Origin: Helopsaltes ochotensis
Taxonomy: Eukaryota; Chordata; Aves; Passeriformes; Locustellidae
Direction of reading: 5' to 3'
Assembly (NCBI GenBank): GCA_013400155.1
Contig: VXBM01001559.1
Span: 39,278 to 103,277 of the forward strand
DNA length: 64,000 nucleotides
Below, one piece after another: positions 1-12,703 of this stretch (position 1 is the stretch's first letter; the number at the start of each line of letters is the position of its first letter). A program made the translations under genes and the position numbers. Under the pieces are notes generated by a model. The model had not been told where the DNA came from. It saw only the letters and a list, made by a program, of their open reading frames with translations, and made no database searches.

Positions 1-3000
1 TACACCTGCCTAAATGCACACCTACGGCGATATAAAAACTCACATCTAACTGGGGTTTACATCAGGATTTAATTTTAAATCTGCTAAATAACACAACGTC
101 TGTTTGGTCGTAGAATACCAGGAAGAAATTCATTACTGTCTTTATAGACACAAAAGTTATTTCCATCCCTGCAAGTCAAAAGTTCTCAAGTGACTGAAAC
201 ATAAAGAAGTTCCTGAGTCTTTGTAACTCAAGCACACAGAATTGTGTCCTGTAATACACTTTTTTTTCATGCTTTTTCCAGCTAATAACAACGTCACAGA
301 GAGTGAGAAATCCCCAAATTCCTTTTACATGCTTTAATTACGGTTTATTTTGCCTGGGTGCAAGGAAGGATCTCTGTGAACTCCACAGGTCCCTTTAGGA
401 TTATTGTCCATTTTTCCAAAATGGTTCCATATTCCGATTAAAAAAAATATTGATTAGATGTTTGCAAATGTTCATAGTTGTTTATTTCTTCATATGGGAG
501 GGTAATTACCGGCCCACACATATTTGTGAGAAATACTATAGAGCAATTTCCTTCCTACTTGATCTCTAACTATTCCTAATGGGAAGAGGGGTAGAAGGAA
601 TAATAATATACTACCCTAATTTTCATATTTCTTTTTAACCCATCCCTAAATTTTCTAAATTCAATTAATCTGTGACTGATAACAGCTTCAGACATGGAGA
701 AACTAATTAACTCTTTTGGAATTAACTCCTTATTTACAGGAGTAAGCCGTAAGAAATTGAGGATGTGTAGTTGTTTGGTTTTTTTTTTCCCTACAAATAT
801 TGTCAAAATCCATGTTCTTTCTAAAATACTTCTTTCAATGATTCCGTCAGTGGCTTTTATGGAGGTAGTGACTAACCCAGCCCTGTTGAAGGTTTGATCC
901 ACACCTCTGTACGTCCTTGGTGTTACTGCTCCTGTAAATTGACCATAAATTGTCCTCTTGGCAGCCACTTCCCATTTCTTTGTGTATCCTGCCAGCCGTT
1001 AAGACAAAGAAAGCCAGACCCATCACACTTCTTCTTGTCCAAAGACATGCAAAGAGGAATTATCTTGTCTCTGTTTATTCAGGTTTTGTCTTAACACAAC
1101 CGTAATTTTGGGTTTTCCTGTGGTTTCCTGGGCATTTTCCCCTAACGTGTTCGCTGGACCTAAACATCAACAATGCTTCCAGCATCTTCTGCGGTGTTTA
1201 TTCCATTCCCAGTAATTCTAGTGGGGCTGGATCCCGTTGAATTTGCAGTGTTGGTTTTTTCCTCTCTCTGAATACATTGTGGGCACTCAGAGGAGTTCAA
1301 CGTGGGAGAGGAGACAGGCTTTGTTAAACTCTGGCATTGTGTTCCTGTTCAGGAGCACGGAATGCAGTGTGCACATCCCCCTTCACGGGGGACTGGACTG
1401 GCTGTTGATAATGTATTTATTTCCTTTGTTTCCTCCACTAGACCGTAAGGTCCCACGAGCTCTAATAAGGAATTGCTTGACTCACCACTAGAACAATTTC
1501 CAGGACAGATTATGGAATTTTGCACGCTGGAAGAAATTAAGTTATTTCGTTCAGTCATCCCTCATCCTCCAAAGGTTTGAAGGAGCAAATGCCTCTCAGG
1601 AGTGTCCCCACTGGCGTCACTCTGGTTACATCAGGAGTGGATTTGGCCCAAGATTGGTTATAAGTTATCTTCTCCTACATTTTCCACTGAGATAAGTCTA
1701 TTTATAAGCACCAGAAAAACAAGAAGGTGGGGAACAGGAGTGAGAATATGAAGGGGCAGCTTGATTTTACAATTGTGGCTCTGGAGAGCCATTTAGATTT
1801 CAGTGTCACCATTAGTCGTGGTTTGGTTGGTTTTGTTTTTCAGCTGTAAAAAAGAGCAGAAAATCTTCTTACACCCAGAGCTACCCTGAAACAAAAAGAA
1901 TAAGTTTGTTAATTCCTTTTGAGGGATCTTAATATATGCATACCACAATTTAATTTAATTTCTGAATTTATCAATCATATAGACTTGAGGTCAGTTGCTC
2001 TTTTAGGTTGTTTATTGCTTGCCTGTTTTCTTAGGTCTATTTATCCTTCTAGAAACAAGTCAAAATTCCTGACAAATGTTATTGACCAGGCAATTATTAA
2101 CCTCAGGCTTTGCCTGAATAATTTCCATTGAAAATCCTGTTCTTCTGTGTTGGGATTTTTTTTAAGACTCCAACTCAGTGACTGTTCCAATTTGTGTCCC
2201 ATTTTAGTCCCACTCCAGTGCTGTTGTGAGATTAGTTAGAAATGAACAAATCAAAGAAAGATGTTATCATTCTTTTCTTTTGAGACAGAAAAGATTTGAA
2301 GCCGTGAATTTATTATTGTGACTCCTCAAGGCTCAAGAGACCTGCTGTTAAATTTTCTCTCTCCTTCCATGCCATTAAATCCTGTCTCCATTTTCAAAGG
2401 GATGCAGACTCCAAATTACCAAAAAGACAGTCTGAAAAAATTTCTGCTTTCTCTGTCTCCATGGTAACTGTTTATTCCAGAGATCTTTCCAGATGTCTTC
2501 TTCACAGGCCCATAAATCTCATAACGGACCAAATATCACTCCAAGGGTGGCAAAACTGTCAGTGGACTGTTCAGCTCTCCAGCTTGGGAAGATTTTTTTA
2601 CCTTTTTAGCCCTAGCTGAAAGCCAGGTTCACTGTGAGGCACATTAATAGTTGTGGGAAAAAAATATATTAAATATATATATAACATTTTATATAATGTA
2701 TTTATTTATACCCAGCTACTTCGACACCACAACCAGTTGCATGCTTAGATAATATTAATTAAACTACTGACAAAGACAGGCCACAGCTGAGAGTGCTTTT
2801 TACGGCCAGGTTGTGGCCATAGGATGTGACAAAGGTGAATTACTAAAATATGAATACAGATCTAATATCTATATCCAACTGTGACGGACAAAGACTCTCT
2901 AACAGTTTAAAGTTAGAAAGTGTTTGTTTGTTACGATGCTGGGCAGTGCATGGGATCGTTCCTAATAGGCACTACGGATTTTACCGATCATTACAAAGCC

Positions 3001-5289
3001 TTTTATTTACAGAAGTGTTGAATACACAAAATACAAATGCATATTCATACCCCTGTCACTTCCTCTTCTTTGCTTCTCATGCAAATTGGCACAAAGGCTG
3101 TTGAGCCTGTGTAATTTGTTCCCTGAAATGGGTTGGGTCCATTCTGGGGAGGAGTCTCCAGAAATGAGGAAGGAAAATGAGTCTTCCTCACTCTGACCTT
3201 TTTACCTTTTACCACAGTCTTCTTGTGTACAATGGTACCATAAACATGGGACGTCTGCTCCTATCTTGTGTCCTGTTTTGAATCTTGGGATTGACAGGTA
3301 GTGAAAAATGAGATCCGGGATAGCTTATCTAAGATCCGGCTTTGTTAACTCTAAACAAAGCTTATCTTTCTACTTCAGCTAACTCAGCAGCCATGATTCT
3401 AGCTTTTCCTAAAATCTTTAGTTCTATGAAATTAATGTCTCAAAGGGAAGATGAGGCTGTGTGGAAGAGCAACACTTTTTTACAGTTATTAACCCATCTT
3501 CACGAACTGTGCCTTGACTCTGCAACCTTCAGGCAGGTTTTCTTTATGATGCCCTTCCCAGAAATGACTCTGAGCCCAGCCGTGTAAGGATTCAAATTTG
3601 CAGCAGCGTGATGTACGCAAGGCCCGCCAGGCACGGCTGCAGCGGCTCCCTTCGCCCATCTGCCTCAGCCTGGAGAATTAATGAAAGGCAGAGTTGATAA
3701 AGCGCAGGATGCTGTCTCCTTCCCCTCAGAAGGGAGGGAAGTGAGTCAGAACTGGTGCTGGGGGAGAGCGAGGATGCTCTGGCTGCCCCCAGAAAGAAAG
3801 GCAGCGCGGGGGAGCAGGTGGTGCCAGGCGGAGCTGCCTCCAGCAGCTCCCCGCGGCCTCCCACATCCCGCGCCCCGAGCGAGGCTGGATTAGCTGCAGC
3901 TGCTGAGCCTGGCACTGCCTCGGCTTCTGGCAGCTTGGAAGTGTCATCCTGTCCTCCAGCAGTGATGGGGGAAAAAAAAAAAAATCCAAACCAAAAAAAC
4001 CCAGAAATCTCCCAATTTTTTCACTAATTTCACAGTCTCCCTGCCTCCCGAACAGCAGAGCGGTGACTTTCTCAGAGAGGAGTAGCCAATCCTTTTTTTA
4101 TATTTAAAGCAGGTTTAAAAACAACAACAACTCCGCTTGATTTCCCAGCTTATTGGCTTTTTACTCTCCTGCCTAATTAGACAAAGAAATGTTCCAGAGA
4201 TTTTGCCAGATTGAAGTTTCCCTTTAAAACTCTTCAAAGCTCACCTAAGGCCAATTGGCTGGCAGCACTTAAAAGATCCTGGATCTGTTCTTGGATGAGG
4301 TTTTCTTGGCAGGTATCAATGCAAGAGCAGCAATAAAGTGTGAGCTTAGAAACAAATATCCTGTGACTGCAAAGAACTAAACAGCTTTAAAAGCAGAAAA
4401 AGAATTTACGCTCCTCTGATTGTAAATAGCAGCTCCTGTAATCTAAAAGCTGATCTTCGCCATGTATAAAGTCTCAAAGGAATAAAAAAGTTTTAAAACA
4501 CAACATAGTTCATATATTAAGTGTGATATGTTTTGTAAAATATTTCATAATACTTAATATATAAATGATTTGATATATATTAATATAAAATATTTACATC
4601 ATATAATTAGGGTAATAATATACAGTAAATGTGTATTTATAATTAAAATGTGTTGAAGTCATCATGAAGTCATTTTTTTATAATAGTATAATATTTATCT
4701 TATAAAAATAATATGCTCTAAAATCCATTATTCCCATGTGTTCCCACAAAAACTGAGTGTTTTGAGTGCTTTCCCTTTTAACTTTTAATATCATCTATTA
4801 CTAACTCAGTACATTAGAAGTGAAATATCTCAAATAATTTCTTCTAACATTCTCTTTGATTAATTAAGGTGATATTTTTAAAAGTTCTCTGCAAACACTG
4901 CTGCACTTGGATCTCTGAAAATGTCATCCCATAAAACAAGTCACTTCACTGACAATGCTGCACCAGTAGAAATTGCTCTGGTGGTTTATAAGTCTCAGTG
5001 CAAAAATAAGGGATTCCAAACAATCATAATATAGTTCTGAGTAACTTTCTACTGAGGCAGCAGCTGTTTAAGGACGGCTGATGGAAAATATTGAGGTGGG
5101 TCAAGTTCTGGTGAGTTGGATCACAGTTTATTGTTCTTCACATACCACTCTGGCACAGAAACTTGGACTATACCTGTGGAATTCCTCTGATTCCTGCTGG
5201 CTTAAACTTAAATTAGGCTTGCTCTCTAGGCTTGCCTTTTCTAATTAGGTGGAAGAAATTATGCATCTCCAGGTGATCATTTATCTTAA
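1..5289. other. Upstream intronic or 5' flanking DNA of ADCYAP1R1, no exon seen
   Basis: No exon of PAC1 or another gene is recognised. Short open frames here have no domain-like content. The stretch is mostly AT-rich, with a strongly AT-rich part at about 4495-4720. A local GC-rich patch at about 3600-3950 interrupts it. I expect the missing signal-peptide exon and the exon with the first ectodomain cysteine to lie before base 1, but their absence here rests on reading by eye. Confidence 0.6.
3600..3950. other. GC-rich patch in an AT-rich intron
   Basis: A patch of about 350 bases is visibly richer in G+C and CpG than its surroundings, including CAGCGCGGGGGAGCAG and CCCGCGCCCCGAGCGAGG. Overlapping open frames on both strands reflect base composition and do not resemble known proteins. 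It could be a regulatory element or an alternative promoter, but no TATA box or clear initiator is evident. Confidence 0.35.
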
Positions 5290-5294
5290 GACAG

Positions 5295-5475
5295 GTTTCC
5301 CCATAGAAGTGGTGAATGTCTAATCCCTGGCAGTGTCCAAGGCCAGGCTGGACGGGGCTTGGAGCAGCCTGGGATAGAGGAAGGTGTCCCTGCCCATGGC
5401 AGGGGGTGGAAGGAGATGATCTTGAAGGTCTCTCCCAGCCCAAACCACTTCATGATTCTGTGCTTCTGTGATAAT
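5295..5475 (+). mobile_element. CR1 LINE 3' fragment (plus orientation)
   Basis: The sequence CCATAGAAGTGGTGAATG, then CCAAGGCCAGGCTGGACGGG, then CCCAGCCCAAACCACTTCAT is typical of the 3' end of an avian CR1 retrotransposon. It ends in the short repeated tail TGATTCTGTGCTTCTGTGAT. It is one of only two CR1 copies here that lie in the same orientation as the gene. Confidence 0.85.
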
Positions 5476-5514
5476 TAGAAACTTTCTGGCAGTGCCCTCC
5501 GCAGTTGTCTGGGT

Positions 5515-5626
5515 TTTGGTTGGTTGGTTGGTTGGTTGGTTGGTTTGGTTTGATTTTTTTGGTTGGTTTTTTTGGTTTGTTTGTTTGTTTTTTGGGTTTT
5601 TTGGGGGGTTTTTTTGGTTTGTTTTT

Positions 5627-5659
<33 letters not shown>

Positions 5660-5662
5660 TAA
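5515..5662 (+). repeat. G/T-rich simple repeats: (TTGG)n, then (TTG)n
   Basis: A run of TTGG units at 5517-5550 is followed by mixed G/T-rich sequence and ten or so TTG units at 5628-5658. It sits just after the CR1 tail at 5475. The long glutamine- or threonine-rich open frames here are artefacts of the repeat. Confidence 0.9.
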
Positions 5663-5895
5663 AATGTTGTGCATTGTGAAAGAAATGCAGAAGTTCCCTT
5701 AGAGTTACACACGGAGCTTTTATACTGATGAGATGAATGAATATCAGGTTACTCAGCACAAGGTGCATCTCTGGGCAGCAACAGCATTGCTTGGATAGAA
5801 AAAGAAAACTTCCTGGTGTAAGAATTGGGCCAAATGATCAGATGAAAGAATAGACTTTGTCCTCATAATTCCAAAATTTGTCAGGAGCAGAACCG

Positions 5896-5985
5896 GGGAA
5901 AAAACCAAAACAAAAACAAAAACAACAACAACAACAAAACCAAACAAAAAACCCAAACAAACAAACAAACAAACAAAAACACCCA
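5896..5985 (+). repeat. A/C-rich simple repeat (CAAA/CAA)n
   Basis: AAACAAAAACAACAACAACA and CAAACAAACAAACAAACAAA form an A/C-rich tract, roughly the complement of the G/T tract 250 bases upstream. Confidence 0.85.
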
Positions 5986-6084
5986 AAAAACTTTCTCTCT
6001 CATTTAACTTACTCTGGTAATTCCAGGTGATGTTACATTTCTATTCTGTTGTGGTCTGGACTTTCAAATGAAACAAAAGAATCC

Positions 6085-6646
6085 TTGAACCCCAGAATTA
6101 TTTGGGTTGGAAGGGAGCTTGAAGATCATCCCAATCCACCCCTGCCATGTGCAGGGACAGCTTCCACTATCCCAGGGTGCTCCAAGCCCCATTCAGCCTG
6201 GCCTTGGGCACTTCCTGGGTCAGGACATCCACAGCTTCTCTGGGCAACCTCTTCCAGTTTCCCGCAGTAAAGAATTTCTAACACCTTATCCATCACTGCC
6301 CTCTGGCAGTGGGAGCCATTCCCTGTGTCCTGTCCCTCCATCCCTTGTCCCCAGTCCCTCTCCAGCTCTCCTGGAGCCCCTTAAGGCCCTGGCAGGGGCT
6401 CTGAGCTCTCCCTGGAGCCTTCTCCTCTCCAGGCGAGAGCCTCCAGCTCTCCCAGCCTGGTTTCAGAGGGGCTCCAGCCCTTGGAGCATCCCCATGGTCT
6501 CCCCTGGGTTCATTACATCTTTCCTGTGCTGCTGGTGGGATCTCAGCAGAGCAGAGCTGCAGGATCCTCTCCCTTGTCCTGCTGCCCACCCTGTTTTTGG
6601 AGAACAATTTGCTCTCTGGGCTGGGTCTGACAGGGTTCTTGGGTTG
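6085..6646 (-). mobile_element. CR1 LINE 3' fragment (minus orientation), interrupted by an LTR
   Basis: The tail reads ATTATTTGGGTTGGAAGGGA and the body contains CTCCAAGCCCCATTCAGCCT, GGCAGTGGGAGCCATTCCCT and GTCCCTCCATCCCTTGTCCC, all characteristic of CR1 3' sequence. The 190-residue open frame at 6107-6679 is CR1 non-coding sequence in the wrong strand. A solo LTR inserted at its far end (6653-6935). Confidence 0.9.
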
Positions 6647-6652
6647 GTGCCC

Positions 6653-6935
6653 TGTTGCTCTGATTTTTCAGCCTTCTGATGTTTTTCATTTCTGTGATGG
6701 AGTTTCTCACGCACTCAATGTAAACAATCAGACTGTTTACATTCCTTCATGGAGGAGGAGAGAGTTGATGGACTGTTGGTCTGACCAGTGTGTTGGAGAG
6801 GTGGCAGCTTCACCCTCCAATCCATGGCCACCTTTGGAATTCTATAAAAAGTCAAAAGATGTAAATAAAGATCCCTTCTGGCCTTCGGACGCTTCAGCAT
6901 GTAAGAGCAGTTCTTTCCTGTCTCTTATCTCAACA
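6653..6935 (+). mobile_element. Solo retroviral LTR, copy A, with 6-bp target-site duplication
   Basis: A 283-base element begins TGTTGCTCTGATTTTTCAGC and ends CTCTTATCTCAACA. It is flanked by the direct repeat GTGCCC at 6647-6652 and 6936-6941. It contains a TATA-like TCTATAAAAAG near 6841 and an AATAAA at 6864-6869, as expected of an LTR read on the + strand. TG...CA ends and a 6-bp duplication are typical of ERVK/ERV2-type elements; that class assignment is inference. The same family recurs at 12704-12995 (minus) and in the nested pair near 31325-31997. Confidence 0.9.
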
Positions 6936-7630
6936 GTGCCCAGCTCCAAACACCTCCAGAAACAACATTTCCATGACAGGAGCTCCTCAAAGACACCTGC
7001 ACTTTGAAATGTCAATTACTTTTGGAAACCATATCCCCGTGCCCAGGCCACGCTCAAGCCCTTATTTATTTTGGTATTTACCCAGATTTATGAGGGAACA
7101 GAGAGCTCCTATCTCATATTCCCCTCTCTCTGAAAGGCTTTATATGTAGTGTGCCCTTTAGAAGTTATTGTGCACCGCATAATTCAGTTTAATATGCTGG
7201 TTTGTTACATTACGTTTCCTTTGGTATTACTCTCCTGAAGGCAATACGACCTTGAAGGTGATATTTTAAAGCAATAAATGAGGAGAGGAACTGAAAATCA
7301 AACCGAATGCTGTAAGCCAGAAGGGTGGATTTTCATCTCAGGCCTTTATTTCCCTACATGAAAAATACAGAAGTCTAACATTTATGTAATTACATTTTTT
7401 TTTTCTTGATTTGCCAAGGGAACAAATTTTATGCAAATTCTTGTCTGTTACCTCCTGTCTATGTATGAATCCATAAATTCCATTGCCCGTCGCACTGTTA
7501 CTCCTTTGTTCAGTCCCCCATTTCTGAAAAATGTCAAAATAATAATTTTGATAGAGAAGGAGATAGGTACACACTTTGTTTAGAGGAGGGAATGAGTAAA
7601 TAATGAGTTACTGCACAGGGATTTGCCATC

Positions 7631-7720
7631 CAAAAAAAAAAAATTAAAAAAGAAAAAAAAAAAAAAAAAAAAAAAAGATAAAAAAAAAAAAGAAAAAAAA
7701 AAAAAAAAAAAAAAAAAAAT

Positions 7721-7748
<28 letters not shown>
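7631..7748 (+). repeat. Long A-rich tract
   Basis: About 118 bases are nearly pure A, with a few T and G. The lysine-rich (and complementary phenylalanine-rich) open frames here are low-complexity. Length may be unreliable in the assembly. Confidence 0.95.
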
Positions 7749-7753
<5 letters not shown>

Positions 7754-8349
7754 GCTTTTTATCTTCCCTTGCCAAAAAGTTGTCAGGGATGAGAGGAAGT
7801 GTTTTGCACCAGGGCAAGATGTTGGACATGGCAGGATGTTGTGGAGAGTGTAAAGAGGATTTTAATATAGAGAACACAAACAGAGAGGAGATGGAGATAC
7901 AGGCACCATAAGAAAACAGGGCTTAAATCTATAAAAAACATAAGAAAACCAGACAAAAATCTACCAAAAAGAAGTTTTTACACAGTCCTGGTGATGCAGT
8001 GACTCTGTATTGGTGAGAGATAACAGGCCCTGTCCTCAGCTGGTTTAAAATTAGGTCCATTCCTTCAACTCTGTGAACTTCACCTTTGGGGCTGCCTAAA
8101 ATCTGGTTTTCTATCTACCCACTAGTAAACTGTGACTCTCAAGACAGCCCTAGACAGAGGGGAAGAGGAGTATAAAGGACTGATGCCTGAAGATTTTTAC
8201 TTATTTTATATATTCGTAGCTTTGTAGATTTTTAATGTCTAGCTGTAGAACTTCTAGCACGGTCTTACACTTTAGAACAGGAGTTGTCGGTTCTCGCACA
8301 TTGTGTCACCTTCCTGAAATTCTGTTTAGTCTCAGGTTTTTTTCTGTTT

Positions 8350-8436
8350 TATCCCAGGTTGCTCCAAGCCCCATCCAACCTGGCCTCGGACACTTCCAGG
8401 GATGGGGCATCCACCACTTCTCTGGGCAACCTGTTG
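8350..8436 (-). mobile_element. CR1 LINE fragment (minus orientation)
   Basis: A short piece with TTGCTCCAAGCCCCATCCAA and CACTTCTCTGGGCAACCTGT matches the 3' region of CR1. It lacks the 3' tail. Confidence 0.8.
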
Positions 8437-8499
8437 TAAGATAAGGGATCAGCTGGAGATGCATATTCTCTTCCTCCTAATTAAAAAAATGGCAATGTG

Positions 8500-8616
8500 A
8501 GAAAGCCTAATTTTAGAATTTCTGGAGAAGAGAATTTTAGTTTAGAATCTCTAGAGGAAATAATTCTAGAATTTCTAGAGAAAAGAATTTTAGAATTTCT
8601 AGGAGAAAAGAATTTC
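8500..8616. repeat. Degenerate tandem repeat, about 30-bp unit
   Basis: Units built on AGAATTTCTAGAGAAAAGAA are repeated about four times with small differences (for example TTTTAGAATTTCTGGAGAAG). The repeat contains a self-complementary core, TCTAGAATTTCTAGA. Confidence 0.75.
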
Positions 8617-10484
8617 TCACAAGGAGGCCCTGTTTTGCACCAGCAGTTGGGAGACATAACAAGATCCAGGGTTAAGAACCCCTCGGAGGGACTCTGGTGG
8701 GGCAGGGTGTGCTACCAGGGCAACCAGTCTCCTGTGGGATTTAATTTTTAGATATCCTAATAATTTAAACTTATAAAAAAATGTGAAAACTCGATGCCAT
8801 GCATGCCTGCTCATAGGGATTTTTTGTGCACCTGAAAGCTTTCATTAAAAGGCTGCTCTTTATGTTATCAATCCTGATACCGTTTTGAGGGGTTTTTCTT
8901 CTGATTCCGAGCAAGAGGACCATCAGCAATTTCAGAAGAGCTGTTTATCACTGCTCTCCTGCCAGCATGGATTGCTTTGGGGATATTTTGGGGTGTTTTT
9001 TTTTATTCTCTTGGTGCTTGTCCAGAAATTTCAGGCAAGCGGGAGCCTTTCAGCTGCCAGGAGTAGCAGGTTAGGGAGAGTGTGAAATGAAAAATGGGAA
9101 CAAGGTTTTTGTGAGGACGTCTGTGGAGGCAGGATGACTAGAATGGTTTTAATGCTGGGTATAGTTTTAAAAATGCATCAGAACAGTCCGCGATAAATAC
9201 TAATATTTTTCATATTATTATTTCTTATTGTAATTATTATATTCATCATTAATAGTGAAAATTGTTAATTATTAATAATCATACAGTGTTATTATGTTAA
9301 TTATGCTATTTTTAATTATATAATGACATAATAAATAATTGTAGTTTCCTTGTTAATAAATGTGGCCTTTCTCTGATAGAGCTGCTCTTTTCCAGTGGCT
9401 GCCAGGTCAGATCCATCCCTAGGTGTGTGAGGAGCCTCCCTCAGCTTCAATGTGGAATTTAAACTTGGATGTCTCAGGCTTTGCAAGAAATTGATGTAAA
9501 ATCCATGATGTAAAATCCACAATCTGAAATTCGCATAGAAATTAAATTCATATACAGTTTACATAAACACATTTCGCTTCAGCAGAAAGGACTCTTTTTT
9601 TTCAAGTAAAAGAAAAGTGCAGAGCAGATCCAGTCACAGGGAGCTCACCGTCTAAAGATGAATTTTATTCCCCTTCTACAAGTAGAAGTTTGAGGCAGAT
9701 CTAGAGACTGATCATGCTTTTTTAAAAAAAAGCAGCCACCGTGGGTTTTCTGTGGTTCAGAATCCTCAGGGACTTGTCCCAGCCCTCATCTGGACTCCTT
9801 TCCTCAGAACTGAGAAGTGTCTCAAGGAGATTGTGGAGCCACTGTTGATCCCTCTAACCAGAGAAGAGAGTTGGTTCATTTCTACCCCAGAAGACCACAC
9901 AGCACCTGTAGGGAAGTCAAACATTTAAAAAAAACTATTTCAGAGGCAGCTAAGTTAAACTTTTTCTCACCCTCCTTCTACCGAGTGTAGTCAGTGAGGA
10001 GATGCAAGTCCACTTTACAGGGTGATTCCCCAGCAGTGCCACCTTAAAATGGGATTTTTCCTGTCTGGAAAGTCTCCCTGAGCTACAGAGGAAACTTTGC
10101 TTTGCTGGGTAGGGCAAATGGGTAAGAAAAAAAAAAAAAAAAAGTTAGACATCTGAAGTTCAGCTAGTCCAGACTTAACCTATAGTTGCATAATTTTGTG
10201 TTTCCTCAAAAGTCAGCAGCACAGAATAGGGATTCCCAAAGGACCATGCATCCCTCAAAGGAGAGGGGTGAATACATGGAATAACTGAATAAATCGAAGC
10301 ACTTCTCTGCCCATCCTATGGGAAGGCCAGAAGCACTTACCCCAGACTGGATGCCAAGTTTTGCACCCCTTGTGTTCTCTGGGATGAATCCCACAGGAAT
10401 TCCAGCCGCAGGTTGCACTGCAGACACGGGAAGGGAAGGCAGGATTTGTGCTTTCTTTCTGGAAACAGCCTTGGGTTGCGCCAG

Positions 10485-10690
10485 GAGAGGTTTAGATTGG
10501 ATATTGGGGAAAATTTCTTCACTGGAAGGGTGGTCAAGCATTGGAACAGGCTGCCCAAGGAAGTGGTGGAATCGCCATCCCTAAAAGTGTGCAAAAAGCA
10601 CGTGGATGTGGCACTTGGGGACAGGGTTCAGTGGTGGACTTGGCAGTGCTGGTTTGATGTTCTGAGAGGGCTTTTCCAACATTAATGACT
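10485..10690 (+). mobile_element. CR1 LINE 3' fragment (plus orientation)
   Basis: AGGAGAGGTTTAGATTGGAT, AATTTCTTCACTGGAAGGGT and GGAACAGGCTGCCCAAGGAA are typical of the CR1 3' region. The fragment ends CTGAGAGGGCTTTTCCAACA just before a short tail. It may extend upstream to about 10410. Confidence 0.9.
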
Positions 10691-11869
10691 GTAAATCTGG
10701 GATAGTTTTGATTCTAAAACCATCAACAAGACTATCTCTAATTTTTTTCATTCAGTCCCACGTGAAATCTTATTCTTTAAAATTATTCCTTGTTATTACT
10801 GGTTTCCTAAGATGCCAAAAAAGTAGGAAAACTGGTTCAGCTTCAATTGGAGTGTGTGAGCCACCTCTTTCCAAGCCTTCTTGGGCATTCCTACGTCACT
10901 GGCAGTGGGGAGACCCCGTCAGTGCCAGAGGAGGCCCTGCTGGGCAGTTTCACACTCAAGTCACTTTGATTTCCGTGGGCAGATTTCACCCAGCAGGAAT
11001 TGCTGGCTGTAGCCTGGTTTGCAAATGCAGGGAGATGGTGCATGCTGCCCTTTATTCCATTTAATTTTTATTTATTTATTTTTGTTGTCGTTGTTGTTGT
11101 CATCCTTTTCTTTGCTCTTCCAAATCGTTTGTTTCAAATACGCTCTTCCAAGCGGGATAAGACAATGTTCTTAACGATGGGGATTTCTTTCCAATCTCCA
11201 TCTCTCCCCCATTTTAAGGTAAATTACTTGACTTGCTGCTTCTCTCTCCCCTCTCTCCCAATGTCAGCACATCAGTGTTTTCCAACACAATGAACTTGTA
11301 ATTTCTTTTTAAATGGGGCTGGTTTTAATCTCTGCATGGAATTGCCGCAAAATCAGCCACCTGCTACAACTGAATTTCATCCACACTGCCGTGGGATATT
11401 TATACTGTGACTGTTCCTGTTCTGCAGCCTGAGGATGTCCTTGCATTTCTCTGGCCTCCATTATCCATTGCCGGATAATATCTCCATATTGGAAGGTATC
11501 TATGTCGAAGTAACAAGAAGAAATAAGGAAGTTTTTCCTCTTCCTATTCCTATTTTTCCTCTTCCTACTCAACACAGTTAACTCAAGCAAGACCAACAGG
11601 TGTTTCTCCAAAGATCTCATTAGGCACGGATTATCTCCAGCATCTCTTGTAAGCAAATGTCTCATTAACGTGGATGTTCACACAAAATTTACTTTTGTAC
11701 ATAGTGCCACACTTCAGTGAGCTATAAACCCGTCGCTGCACATCCTCAGATTTACATGGAAAATGCATTTCCTGCTGCGCGGACAGGCACAAGCTATCAA
11801 AGGCAATAAAATCTAATAACACTCAACGTGGTCTTGATTTACATCTTTAGTAGGTAAACAGGACCACAA

Positions 11870-11985
11870 AATTATAAAATCAGAATATCCTGAGCTGGAA
11901 GGAACCCACAAGGATCATGGAGTCCAACTTCTGGCCCTGCACAGGACACCCCAATGTTCCCACCCTGTGCTGAGAGATTCCAGAC
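11870..11985 (-). mobile_element. CR1-like LINE fragment (minus orientation)
   Basis: AATATCCTGAGCTGGAAGGA and CACAAGGATCATGGAGTCCA match a CR1 subfamily tail common in songbird genomes. A second, truncated copy of this subfamily is at 25592. Confidence 0.75.
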
Positions 11986-12703
11986 CTTTCAAACCTTTCA
12001 AGTTTTGAGATTTCTAGAATATTCTAGGTTCCAAAACCTTTCAAGTTTTGAGACTTAGGAATATTCTAGTGCATTACAGCATTCATGGGATGAGATCCTC
12101 ATCTGGCAGAGGAAACAATCTGGGGTAGGAGTGGGAGAAGAGAGGTAGAGGAGCAAATGTAAAGGATACCTTTATTTTTTTTTCAGCTCCTGTGATGATT
12201 TAATGAGAATTTTTGCCGCAATTTTATATTTCGGTGGGTCTGGTGGGTCTTGTTATTGTGATGTTGAACATCACAACAACACTGTTTGACCCTGACCTAA
12301 TTCTTCAAACACCAGCTCCCTCAGAGCTGCTCTGCTCTCCACACGTGGTACTCTCAGCCTTATATTTGTGTGCGAAGGCACAGGACTGGATTTGCTGCCA
12401 CTGAAGCTGATGGAAAAAAAAAAAAAAAAAGACACCAGTTCCTGTCCTGAGAATATTCCTCCTCCACTGATGGGGATCTGCTGCTATCACCAGAGCTGAT
12501 GGAGCCCACACAGCTTTTACAAGTTCATCACCCACATCTCGTTACACTGGACTGGTGCCAGGATGAAAGTAACACTTGGAAGTATTATCTGCTTTTCCTG
12601 AAGGTTTTATTTCCCTTGGCAGGCAGTCAAAGAGGGAGAATTTTGACAGAAAACCGCATAGAAAATCATGGAGCTGGAGGCTCTTTTTCAGTTGATAGAA
12701 TTA

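Noticed and set aside
6107..6679. 190-residue open frame on the + strand
   Set aside because: It lies in the antisense of a CR1 3' region and extends into an inserted LTR. There are no protein motifs.
7623..7853. Lysine-rich small protein
   Set aside because: It is a translation of a poly-A tract; similar frames at 57342-57647 and 60971-61258 have the same cause.
8881..9085. Candidate N-terminal PAC1 exon (frame with FSSDSEQEDHQQFQK)
   Set aside because: It lacks the expected cysteine pattern of the first ectodomain exon, and no phase-compatible splice sites were seen.
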